DNA of 64,000 nt, from assembly GCF_900103625.1 (NCBI RefSeq), contig NZ_LT629700.1:2170001-2234000 (forward strand), in the 5' to 3' direction. Origin of the DNA: Corynebacterium mycetoides. Lineage in GTDB: Bacteria; Actinomycetota; Actinomycetes; Mycobacteriales; Mycobacteriaceae. The notes under the pieces are model-generated. The model ran no database searches. It was given only the letters and a program-made list of their open reading frames with translations, and was not told the DNA's origin. This document shows, one piece after another, positions 25,868 to 33,552 of the stretch (position 1 is its first letter; every line of letters starts with the position of its first letter). Both the position numbers and the translations under genes were made by a program.

Positions 25868-27985
25868 ATGACCCACCCGGTAAATGACACCCCCACTGCC
25901 ACGGATACGACCGCAGGGAAGACCCCCACCATCGGGAGCCGGCCTCAGGAGCGGGTACGCCCCACGTGGCCGTTGTACTTGCTCTTTCTCGCCGTCGCCG
26001 GTGCAGTCGGCGGGACGGTTGCCTACAGCTTCCTCGGCGAATCCCTCGCGGCCTTGGGGATCCCCAACCCGGGCATCGCGACCACCTTCGGGTTGCCGTT
26101 TTTCCGCGCGGTCGGTTGGATGCTCGCTGCCCTGTCGGCCGGTTCTTTCCTGTTCTCCGCTTTCCTCATCTCCCCACGGTTGCCCGGCGGTGATAACGAC
26201 CGCCTGCACCAGGCCTCGTTGAGTGTGGACGGGCACCTGGCCTCGCGTACCGGTGCAGTCGCGGCCCTCTGCTTTGGGCTTGTTGCGTTATTGATGATCC
26301 CGCTGGTGATCTCGGATGTCTCCGGCACACCCCTGGCCCAGACACTGGGAATGGAAGCCCTGGTGGTGGCCCTCCAACAGGTGGCCATGGCCCAGGTGTG
26401 GCTGATCGTGGCCCTTATTGCCCTGGTCACCGGACTTACAGGCATGATGAACCGGGCGTGGATCACCCAACCCCTGCTCCTGCTCGGGGCGATTCTCATG
26501 GTCGTCCCTCTGGGCCTGACGGGACACTCTTCCTCGGGTGGTAACCACGACCACGGCACCAACTCCTACCTGTGGCACCTGATCTTCCTGGTCATCTGGG
26601 TCGGCGGGCTCATGGCCCTGCTCGCCCACGGGCGTCGCCTGGGACCTGACCTGGATATTGCGTTGCGTCGCTATTCGACGATCGCCCTGGTCTCCATCAT
26701 CGTCATGGCCATGTCCGGGCTGGTCAACGCCGCCATCCGCATCGAGCTGACGGATCTGTTGACCACCCGTTACGGGTTGATCATCGTGGCCAAGACCATC
26801 GGCGTGATTATCCTCGGTGTCTTCGGGTGGATCCACCGGGCGTGGGTCATTCCGCAGGTGCAGGCCAACCCCGCTGATCGCCGCCTGTTCCGCCAGGTCG
26901 CCATCGTCGAGGTGCTTGTCATGGCGGCGGTCACCGGTATCGCCATCACCATGGGGCGCACCCCGCCGCCCCCACCGCGCATCCCGAACCTCTCGCAGAT
27001 GGCCACCAAGCTCGGCTACGAGCTGTCCGAGAAGCCCACCATCCTCAACGTGTGGGGCATGTGGCGCTTTGACCTGCTGTTTGGTGCCCTCGCCCTGCTG
27101 CTGGCCGTCGGCTATCTGGCCGCTGTGTGGCGCACCCGCCAGGCAGGTCACACCTGGTCGAGTACCCCCACCGCCTGGTGGTTGGCCGGATGTGTGACCC
27201 TGCTGGTGACGATGAGCTCCGGGATCGGGCTGAATATGCCCGCGGTCTTCTCGGTGCACATGGTCGGCCACATAATCTTGTCGCTGGTCATCCCCATCTT
27301 CCTGGTGCTGGGTGCCCCGCTGACCCTGCTGATGACCGCCTTCGCCCCGGGGGCCCCGGGTAGGCCGAATATCCACGACTGGGTGCGCGCCTTCACCCGC
27401 AGCCGGTTGGTGGGGGTGATCACCCATCCGGTGGTCAACACCCTGCAGTTCCTGGTGTTCTTCTACGTCATGTACCTGTTCATCCCGCTTTATGAGCTGC
27501 TGATCTCCAAGTACGCGGGGCAGCTGATCATGAACGCCGTGCTCCTGGTCTCCGGTTGCTTCTACGTCTGGGGGATGCTCGGACCCGACCCGATCCCGCG
27601 CCGGCGCCCGGCCACCATCCGCCTGGGGTGGCTGGTTGCCTCCCTGCCTGTCCACCTGCTCGTCGGGGTCTATCTCCTGCGCCTGGACACGATTCTGGGC
27701 GAGGAGTTCTACCGCTCCCTGCTCCTGCCCTGGGAGCTCGATCTGCTCGCCGACCAACGCACCGCCGTCCTGGCCTGGGCCACAGGTGTGGTCCCACTGG
27801 CCGTCGTCGCCCTCCTGCTCATCGGCCAATGGCCGGGCACGGTCGGGAAAACCACGGGCAACGAGGAAAAGACCACCACCGGTAGCAACGCCGAGAACGA
27901 AAACCACACCGCATTCCTCGGCCCCACCGCGGACGGTAAGACCCCCACGTCCGACCACGGCATCCGGACAACCGACCAGCCTTAA
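25868..27985 (+). CDS. CopD-CtaG fusion: copper transport / cytochrome c oxidase assembly membrane protein
   Basis: The 705-residue protein starts at ATG 25868 (MTHPVND), since upstream codons read through the divergent copC region. The first ~330 residues contain about eight membrane helices with the CopD pattern (LWHLIFLVIWVGGLMALLAH and a His-rich loop GNHDHGT). The second half is a caa3_CtaG domain (FSVHMVGHIILSLVIPIFLV, GAPLTLL, HPVVNTLQFLVFFYVMYLF). Fusions of this type are common in actinobacteria and are linked to copper uptake or delivery to cytochrome oxidase. With CopC next door and the SURF1 relic nearby, a respiratory copper-handling role is likely. The tail is hydrophilic (Thr/Asn/Glu). 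Confidence 0.9.
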   Translation: MTHPVNDTPTATDTTAGKTPTIGSRPQERVRPTWPLYLLFLAVAGAVGGTVAYSFLGESLAALGIPNPGIATTFGLPFFRAVGWMLAALSAGSFLFSAFLISPRLPGGDNDRLHQASLSVDGHLASRTGAVAALCFGLVALLMIPLVISDVSGTPLAQTLGMEALVVALQQVAMAQVWLIVALIALVTGLTGMMNRAWITQPLLLLGAILMVVPLGLTGHSSSGGNHDHGTNSYLWHLIFLVIWVGGLMALLAHGRRLGPDLDIALRRYSTIALVSIIVMAMSGLVNAAIRIELTDLLTTRYGLIIVAKTIGVIILGVFGWIHRAWVIPQVQANPADRRLFRQVAIVEVLVMAAVTGIAITMGRTPPPPPRIPNLSQMATKLGYELSEKPTILNVWGMWRFDLLFGALALLLAVGYLAAVWRTRQAGHTWSSTPTAWWLAGCVTLLVTMSSGIGLNMPAVFSVHMVGHIILSLVIPIFLVLGAPLTLLMTAFAPGAPGRPNIHDWVRAFTRSRLVGVITHPVVNTLQFLVFFYVMYLFIPLYELLISKYAGQLIMNAVLLVSGCFYVWGMLGPDPIPRRRPATIRLGWLVASLPVHLLVGVYLLRLDTILGEEFYRSLLLPWELDLLADQRTAVLAWATGVVPLAVVALLLIGQWPGTVGKTTGNEEKTTTGSNAENENHTAFLGPTADGKTPTSDHGIRTTDQP

Positions 27986-28331
27986 CCACCCCGGTCTCAC
28001 CGCCGGCCCCTCACGGGGCCAGCGAGGAACTGGCCGCGTGACCTCCTCCCGGGCTCCCGCGGCCATGGCCCATGCCTCGACGAGCTCAGCGACAAGCCCG
28101 AGACAGGCCTTTCCCCTGGTGATCCCGCCCGCCCATCACAGACCCCTCTCCGACTAGGAGCCGAGGAAACTATGATATAGATCACTAAATGGACTCCGGA
28201 GGTGACTTCGGTGGGGATGAGGGGTTAACGTTACCTCCATCAGGTAACGGAACGGTCACAATTTCGTCTCTAACGAGTACAACGGTGAGATCGAGTGTGG
28301 CGGGACAACGGACAACGACGGAAGAAGATTC
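27986..28331 (+). other. Intergenic region upstream of the M23 peptidase gene
   Basis: No supported gene. It contains a small GC hairpin after the CopD-CtaG stop (GGCCCCTCACGGGGCC, 28005-28020), an AT-rich segment near 28165-28190 (CTATGATATAGATCACTAAA) that could be a promoter, and the inverted repeat listed at 28229-28249. Confidence 0.5.
28229..28249 (+). promoter_or_regulatory. Perfect inverted repeat, candidate operator for the M23 gene
   Basis: CGTTACCT-CCATC-AGGTAACG is a perfect 8-base inverted repeat with a 5-base spacer about 83 bases before the ATG. GGTTAACGTTACC overlaps its left arm. The binding protein is unknown. Confidence 0.45.
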
Positions 28332-29123
28332 ATGCTCATGAAGGCCCAGCGATCAGCCGGAGGAAAACACCGCAAGATCCCCACCTCGCAAACCAAGAGC
28401 CGCGTAGCCCTGGTGGCCGTGGCCACGGGAGCGGTCTCGTCCGCGGGTATCGGGGGTGCCGCCGCCGCCACGCTGCAGACCCAGGCTGAAGCCTCGATCT
28501 CCCCGCAGGACACTGTCGGTGGCGTGCAGTTGGCCACCAATGACACCGCGCTGCCCCCGGACACGACGGAGACGGCCCCGCAGATCCTGACGATCTCAGA
28601 GTATAAGCCGGTAACCAATATCAACGAGCAGTTGGACAAGGCGGTTGAGTACGCCGCCGAGCGCACCGAGGCCGCCCGCGCTGAGGCCGCACGTCTGGAA
28701 GCAGAACGCATTGAGGCAGAACGCCTGGCCAACGCCTCATCCGTGGTCAAACCCACTGAAGGCACCTTCACCTCCGGTTTCGGTATGCGCTGGGGCAGCC
28801 TCCACGCAGGACTAGACATCGCCAACGTCGTGGGCACCCCAATTCTTGCGGCCATGGGTGGCACCGTCATCGACTCCGGACCGGCTTCCGGTTTCGGCCA
28901 GTGGATCCGCATCCAGCACGATGACGGCTCCATTGCCGTCTACGGCCACATGGAAACCCTCGATGTCAGCGTGGGTGAGCAGGTCACCGCCGGCCAGAAG
29001 ATCGCCGGCATGGGCAACCGAGGTTTCTCCACCGGTTCCCACCTGCATTTTGAGCTCTACCCGACCGGCAGCGGCGCCGTCGACCCCGCCCCCTGGTTCG
29101 CCCAGCACGGCATCACCTTCTAA
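28332..29123 (+). CDS. M23-family (LytM) cell-wall peptidase
   Basis: The 263-residue protein starts at ATG 28332 (MLMKAQRS), with a second ATG two codons later. A twin-basic N-terminus and the hydrophobic run VALVAVATGAVSSAGIGGAA act as signal or anchor. Residues ~100-138 are a charged coiled coil (ERTEAARAEAARLEAERIEA). The LytM domain (~145-263) has zinc ligands HAGLD and HLHFE and the catalytic His in YGHMETL. Such enzymes cut peptidoglycan cross-links or activate amidases. All metal ligands are present, so activity is expected. Related M23 genes occur beside Cd/Cu resistance genes in coryneform plasmids and islands as far as I recall. Confidence 0.9.
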   Translation: MLMKAQRSAGGKHRKIPTSQTKSRVALVAVATGAVSSAGIGGAAAATLQTQAEASISPQDTVGGVQLATNDTALPPDTTETAPQILTISEYKPVTNINEQLDKAVEYAAERTEAARAEAARLEAERIEAERLANASSVVKPTEGTFTSGFGMRWGSLHAGLDIANVVGTPILAAMGGTVIDSGPASGFGQWIRIQHDDGSIAVYGHMETLDVSVGEQVTAGQKIAGMGNRGFSTGSHLHFELYPTGSGAVDPAPWFAQHGITF

Positions 29124-29239
29124 CCTTCCCCCCCCACCCGGGAGAAAACCCGGTCCTGACCCTCAGGCCAGCGCCTGTGGTCCGGATGTAAACATGCTCC
29201 CGGTCATCTCACACTCCTCCGCCGAGGGCACCGAGGAGT

Positions 29240-29259
29240 AGTACAGGGGATTGTGTACT
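29240..29259 (+). promoter_or_regulatory. Inverted repeat upstream of the second ArsR gene, candidate operator
   Basis: AGTACA-GGGGATTG-TGTACT is a perfect 6-base inverted repeat ending 11 bases before the start codon, the place expected for autoregulation by an ArsR repressor. Confidence 0.55.
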
Positions 29260-29269
29260 GTCTACGATT

Positions 29270-29601
29270 ATGAGCACGGTGACCGTCACTCACACCTCGG
29301 CGTTGTCCCGGGTGGGCCATGCCCTGTCCGATGACACCCGGACCGGGATCCTGTTGGCCTTGCGCCACGGGCCCGCCCGACCCTCGGACCTGGCCCGGCA
29401 GCTGGATGTCTCCAAACAGGTGATGTCGAATCAGTTGGCCTGTCTGCGCGGATGCGGGCTGGTGGCCTCCACCCCCAGGGGCGCAACGTCTGGTATTCAC
29501 TGGCTGACCCCCAACTGGGTCACGCCCTCGGTGAGTTACTCGAGTTGGTGGTCACCATCGATCCGGCCTGTTGTTCGCCGGACGGGTGCACCTGCTCATG
29601 A
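29270..29601 (+). pseudogene. CmtR-like ArsR-family regulator, frameshifted
   Basis: The frame begins MSTVTVTHTSALSRVGHALS and has the winged-helix block SDLARQLDVSKQVMSNQLAC-LRGCGLV with the same Cys-x3-Cys pattern as CmtR. After VASTP one base seems to be missing (near 29475, in CCCCCAGGGG). The next frame gives GRNVWYSLADPQLGHALGEL-LELVVTIDPACC and ends SPDGCTCS at TGA 29599-29601, a typical Cys-rich metal-binding tail. As written, the zero frame instead runs on to 29674 with unrelated residues. The damage is a single base in a homopolymer run, so a sequencing slip is a real alternative. Confidence 0.8.
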
Positions 29602-29702
29602 CCGCCTCGGTCCTGGAGGACTTCGTCGCCACCTTGCCGGGTCCCCCGGGGCCCACGGCCTCGACACCCCTTAATTTCCACCAGCGATAGAACGGACCCC
29701 TC

Positions 29703-30410
29703 GTGAGCACCCCCACCAACCGCACCACCTCCACCCGGCCCTCCGGGAATTGGAGAAAAGCCCAGATCATTGTCTGGGCGTTATTGGCAATCGTCGTCAT
29801 CGCCGGGATCGTCGCCTTTTTCCTCGGCCGATCCGACTCCGCTTCTGCGCCCGCCCCGGAAACCGTGGCCAGTGATGCGGGGCAGGTGGTCCGGGACAAC
29901 AGTCGGGTGCTGTCCCAGGCGCCGAACGAGAAGGCCGTGCTGGTGGAGTTCCTCGACTTCGAGTGCGAGGCCTGCCGGGCGGCTTACCCCTTCGTGGAGG
30001 AACTGCGTGCGGAGTACTCCGACACCGTCACCTTCGTCAACCGTTACTTCCCGCTGCCGGGTCACCGCAACTCCATGCCCGCTGCCGTGGCTGTGGAGGC
30101 TGCCGCCCAGCAGGGCCAGTACGAAGCGATGTACCACCGGATGTTTGAGACCCAGTCTGAGTGGGGTGAGTCCGCCGAGGACAACAGTGCGGTCTTCCGC
30201 GGCTTCGCCGAGGACCTGGGTCTGGACATGGCCGCCTTTGACGCCGCTGTGGCCGATCCGGCCACCGAGGAACGGGTCCGACTCGATGTGGCTGACGGCA
30301 CGGCCCTGGGTGTGCGCGGCACCCCGACCTTCTTCCTCGACGGTCAGCTCCTGACCCCGGACTCCCTGGAGCAGTTCCGGGCCGAGGTCGACGCGGCCGC
30401 CGCCGACTAA
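29703..30410 (+). CDS. Membrane-anchored DsbA-family thiol oxidoreductase
   Basis: The 235-residue protein has a GTG start (29703). An N-terminal helix (IIVWALLAIVVIAGIVAFFL) anchors it outside the membrane. The thioredoxin-like DSBA domain has the active site FECEACR (Cys88/Cys91) and the cis-Pro loop VRGTPTFFLDG. It should oxidise exported proteins and be reoxidised by the VKOR protein encoded 9 bases downstream. Mycobacterial DsbA-like/VKOR pairs work this way. Its position in a metal cluster suggests folding of Cys-containing exported proteins or protection of thiols. Confidence 0.92.
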   Translation: MSTPTNRTTSTRPSGNWRKAQIIVWALLAIVVIAGIVAFFLGRSDSASAPAPETVASDAGQVVRDNSRVLSQAPNEKAVLVEFLDFECEACRAAYPFVEELRAEYSDTVTFVNRYFPLPGHRNSMPAAVAVEAAAQQGQYEAMYHRMFETQSEWGESAEDNSAVFRGFAEDLGLDMAAFDAAVADPATEERVRLDVADGTALGVRGTPTFFLDGQLLTPDSLEQFRAEVDAAAAD

Positions 30411-30419
30411 CCCGAATCC

Positions 30420-31070
30420 ATGACGCACCCAGCCACCGCCGACGACAATGAGGTTCTTGTGACCGAGACGAACGACGACACCTTCCTGCCGGTCTTTGCC
30501 CGCCAGCGTCCTTTCGCCCTCATCCTGCTGGTCACCGGCGTGATCGGCTGGGTGGCCTCCGGCATCCTGGTGCTTGAACGCCTGGCCCTCTACGAGGACG
30601 CCGAGCATGTCACCACCTGTGACATCAACGCCCTGGTCTCCTGCGGAAAAGTGATGGGAACCTGGCAGTCCGAACTCTTCGGCTTCCCCAACCCGTTGAT
30701 CGGCATCGTCGCCTTCGCCGTGGTCATCACCACCGCGATGGCCATGCTGTCGGGGGCACGCTTCGCCGACTGGTACTGGGGAGGTCTGCAGGCGGGTGTG
30801 ACCGTGGGCCTGCTGTTCATCATCTGGCTGTGGTACCAGGCGCTGTTCGTCATCCATATTTTGTGCCTGTACTGCATGGTGGTGTGGGCGATGATGGTCC
30901 CGCTGTTTATCCTGCTCACAGTACGCAACCTCGCCCACGGCCTCTTCCCCGCCTCGCCTGCTGTGGTGCGGTTTGCCTCCCAGTGGGCAGGCACCCTGAT
31001 CGCCGTGGTGTACGTCGCTGTGGCCGCCTCGGTGTTTTTCAGCTTCTACTCCGATTTCACCACCCTTTGA
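30420..31070 (+). CDS. Vitamin K epoxide reductase (VKOR) family protein
   Basis: The 216-residue protein has about five membrane helices. The loop pair is Cys67 and Cys75 (TTCDINALVSCGKVM), and the quinone-side active site is CLYC (Cys149/Cys152) inside a helix. All four cysteines of a working VKOR are present. It recycles the neighbouring DsbA-like protein and passes electrons to menaquinone. The start ATG 30420 lies 9 bases after the DsbA stop, so the two form one transcript. Confidence 0.93.
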   Translation: MTHPATADDNEVLVTETNDDTFLPVFARQRPFALILLVTGVIGWVASGILVLERLALYEDAEHVTTCDINALVSCGKVMGTWQSELFGFPNPLIGIVAFAVVITTAMAMLSGARFADWYWGGLQAGVTVGLLFIIWLWYQALFVIHILCLYCMVVWAMMVPLFILLTVRNLAHGLFPASPAVVRFASQWAGTLIAVVYVAVAASVFFSFYSDFTTL

Positions 31071-31323
31071 CGCTCATGCCCTGTGGTTTTTCACGCCTCT
31101 ACCGACAGCCCGGGGCTCACGCAGCTGCCTGCCGGCAGCACTGACGACCCCCACCACCAGACCCGGTGACGGTGGTGTCGCTTGAGCCCTGGGGCTTTGT
31201 CCAGTGTTGGACGAGCAGCTGCTGGGCCTCGTCCTGGCTGAGTTCATTGATGACCTCAGGGGATAGACGAAGATCCTGTTCCAGGGCCTGAAGCAGCCAC
31301 GGCGGCAAGGTGGAGGTCGGGAA
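31071..31323 (-). other. Short segment with a doubtful minus-strand ORF before the IS6 end
   Basis: Between the VKOR stop and the IS6 repeat there is one minus-strand frame (31117-31308, TTG start) of 63 residues, beginning MPPWLLQALEQDLRLSPEVI and ending GGGRQCCRQAAA. It is open and protein-like (acidic helices, paired Cys), but has no clear ribosome site and could be the remnant of a gene cut by the IS6 insertion. Confidence 0.35.
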
Positions 31324-31388
31324 GGTGCTGTTGCAAAGTTGGGGCGGCAGGCAAAGCGCCGTGGAATGATCGAGCCTATGGCTATCTT

Positions 31389-31617
31389 TGAAGCGTCCTG
31401 GTTTTCGTTCCGCTTATTGAACGCCCAACGGGTGGGCGAGTGATTGTTGATAGTAGGCGTCTTCCATCTCTTGTGGAGTGATGTATCCCAATGACTCGTG
31501 CAGGCGATGGTTATTCCACCAGTACACCCAGCGAAGGGTCGCGATCTCGACTTCCCCAACCGACGCCCACGGCCGGTGGGGATAGATCAGCTCGGTCTTG
31601 TATAGACCGTTGACCGT
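31389..31617 (-). pseudogene. Left 229 bases of IS3 element G with the OrfB C-terminus
   Basis: The segment repeats the first 229 bases of the complete element at 32299-33601 almost exactly (TGAAGCGTCCTGGTTTTCGT...). It carries the last ~68 codons of OrfB (stop at 31414-31416), including WVYWWNNHRLHESLGY. It is cut at 31617 by element H. Its outer flank CTT matches the flank after 33601. Confidence 0.9.
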
Positions 31618-31669
31618 TTAAACCGGCCTGGGTTTGTGAGAGGGCATGATGTAACGCAGGAGGAACATC

Positions 31670-31993
31670 ATGGCTATCAGCCCCTACGACCAGGAGACCC
31701 GCCAGCGGGCGGTGCGCCTGTACTTCGAGGAGCTCGCTGACGGCGCTTCATCCAAGGCAGCCGCACTACGCGCTGTCGAAGCTGTCATCGGCATCAAAAC
31801 ATCCACTATCCGCAACTGGGTACGCGCAGAAGAGAAAAAGGTGGACGTCGCCGTCGAGCAATCCGACGCCGAGAAAGACGCGGAACTTATTACCCTGCGC
31901 AAAGAAAATGCCCGGCTCAAAGAAGCCAACGAGATCCTGAAACTGGCCTCAGCTTTTTTCGCCCAGGCGGAGCTCGACCGCAAACTGAAGTGA
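31670..31993 (+). CDS. IS3-family OrfA (element H)
   Basis: The 107-residue protein has an HTH region (SSKAAALRAVEAVIGIKTST-IRNWV) and a coiled C-terminus (ITLRKENARLKEANEILKLA, SAFFAQAELDRKLK). AGGAGGAACATC precedes the ATG. It is intact but without a working OrfB partner at this locus. Confidence 0.9.
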   Translation: MAISPYDQETRQRAVRLYFEELADGASSKAAALRAVEAVIGIKTSTIRNWVRAEEKKVDVAVEQSDAEKDAELITLRKENARLKEANEILKLASAFFAQAELDRKLK

Positions 31994-32298
31994 TCGTGGA
32001 CTTCCTCCGCACTCACCGGCACCTGTATTCCATCGAGCGGATGTGCCGCGTGCTCAACGAGCATGAATACGCTATTTCACCAGCAACGTTCTACCGCTTC
32101 CAGGCCCGTGGTTTCGGGCCCACCCCTGCCGAGCTGGACGAGGCTTACACCGCGCACCGGCTCTTTGAGCTGTGGCGGGCCAATCGGCGGGTCTACGGGC
32201 GACGAAAACTATGGAAAGCCGCCCACCGGGCAGGCTGGAACATCGGCCGTGACCAGGTGCAACGCCTCATGAATATCCTTGGAATCGCGGGTGTACTC
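31990..32298 (+). pseudogene. IS3-family OrfB (element H), truncated
   Basis: GTG at 31990 overlaps the orfA stop by 4 bases. About 100 residues remain (FLRTHRHLYSIERMCRVLNE to QVQRLMNILGI), covering the HTH_21 part; the whole DDE core is gone. The last residues are read from the end of element G. Confidence 0.9.
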
Positions 32299-32323
32299 TG
32301 AAGCGTCCTGGTTTTCGTTCCGC

Positions 32324-33238
32324 TTATTGAACGCCCAACGGGTGGGCGTGTGATTGTTGATAGTAGGCGTCTTCCATCTCTTGTGGAGTGATGTATCCCA
32401 ATGACTCGTGCAGGCGATGGTTATTCCACCAGTACACCCAGCGAAGGGTCGCGATCTCGACTTCCCCAACCGACGCCCACGGCCGGTGGGGATAGATCAG
32501 CTCGGTCTTGTATAGACCGTTGACCGTTTCCGCCAACGCGTTGTCGTAGGAATCGCCGACGGTGCCAACGGACGGATCAATCCCAGCTTGAGCAAGCACC
32601 TCACTGTAACGAATGGACACGTACTGCGAGCCGCGATCGCTGTGATGGACAAGTCCTTCAGCACGGAGATCACCTGCGTGATAAAGAGCATGCTCAAAAG
32701 CCTCAAGAGGCAGCTCATCGGTGCGCATGCTCGCCCTGGTGGCAACCCCGACAATCTTGCGGGAGTACGCATCGGTGATGAACGCGGTGTACGCAAACCC
32801 CGACAGGGTACGCACGTAGGTGATGTCAGCGACCCACAGCCGGTGCGGCGCTGACGCGGTGAAGTCACGATTGACCAGATCAGGACGACAATCCGGGACA
32901 TCAGCCCGAAGCGTTGTGATCGGAGTGCGGCCCCTTCTGCGGCCTTGGATGCCGGCGAGTTTCATCAACCGTGCCGTCTGATCACGACCGATGTCCCAGC
33001 CGGCGCGCTGCATGGCCTTCCACATCTTGCGTACCCCGTACACGCTGAAGTTGTCCTCGAAGACTTTCACCAATTCGGGGATAAGCAGCGCGTCTGACAA
33101 GCTCCTGGCCGACGGGGCTCGTGTTTTCGCTGCTCGGTAGCCACGAGAGGTGATAAACCCACATTCTGTCTGCCTTAACGTGCGACAGATGGCCTCGACC
33201 CCGAAGCGATCGCGATACGTGTCGATGTATTCGATCAT
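32324..33238 (-). CDS. IS3-family transposase OrfB (element G)
   Basis: The 304-residue protein starts MIEYIDTYRDRFGVEAICRT at 33238; the longer upstream reading is the orfA region in the wrong frame. DDE residues are in LWVADITYVRTLSG, LVHHSDRGSQYVS and NALAETVNGLYKTELI. It ends PLGVQ. It is intact and overlaps orfA by 4 bases, the setting for a programmed OrfAB frameshift. Confidence 0.93.
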   Translation of the reverse strand: MIEYIDTYRDRFGVEAICRTLRQTECGFITSRGYRAAKTRAPSARSLSDALLIPELVKVFEDNFSVYGVRKMWKAMQRAGWDIGRDQTARLMKLAGIQGRRRGRTPITTLRADVPDCRPDLVNRDFTASAPHRLWVADITYVRTLSGFAYTAFITDAYSRKIVGVATRASMRTDELPLEAFEHALYHAGDLRAEGLVHHSDRGSQYVSIRYSEVLAQAGIDPSVGTVGDSYDNALAETVNGLYKTELIYPHRPWASVGEVEIATLRWVYWWNNHRLHESLGYITPQEMEDAYYQQSHAHPLGVQ

Positions 33239-33552
33239 CTTCTGGTGGGACGGTCGAGTTCCGCTGCGAAAAAAGCTGAAGCGGTCTTCAAGATCTCGTT
33301 TGCCCTGCGCAGCTCTTTGTTCTCTTGCCGCAGACGCTTCAGTTCGTCGTCGACCGACTCGCCAGTGCTCCGCTGAACGTCGGGGGACGCTTTGACAGGT
33401 TTCAACCAGTTGTTGAGCGTGTGCGCCGAGACGCCGAGCTTCTCGCCGATCTCCTCCGCCGCCGCCCACTTCGAGCACCCCTCAAGCTCAACGAGCTCCT
33501 CGGCTAACCGCACCGCCTTGTCCTTGAACTCGTCACTGAACTTCCTAGGCAT
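33235..33552 (-). CDS. IS3-family OrfA (element G)
   Basis: The 105-residue protein, MPRKFSDEFKDKAVRLAEEL, has the HTH GEKLGVSAHTLNNWLKPV and a zipper-like LKRLRQENKELRRANEILK. AGAGGAGGATT precedes the ATG on the minus strand. It is intact. Confidence 0.93.
   Translation of the reverse strand: MPRKFSDEFKDKAVRLAEELVELEGCSKWAAAEEIGEKLGVSAHTLNNWLKPVKASPDVQRSTGESVDDELKRLRQENKELRRANEILKTASAFFAAELDRPTRR

Larger units (their letters stand above)
31618..32298 (+). mobile_element. IS3-family element H, 3'-truncated
   Basis: The left end TAAACCGGCCTGGGTTTGTG resembles the terminal repeat of element B. About 680 bases remain: orfA complete and the first third of orfB. The right part is missing where element G begins at 32299. 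Confidence 0.85.

Noticed and set aside
26288..28066. 592-codon open frame on the minus strand
   Set aside because: It is the mirror of the CopD-CtaG gene; the opposite frame shows real membrane helices and family motifs, and this one has only low-complexity Gly/Asp/His residues.
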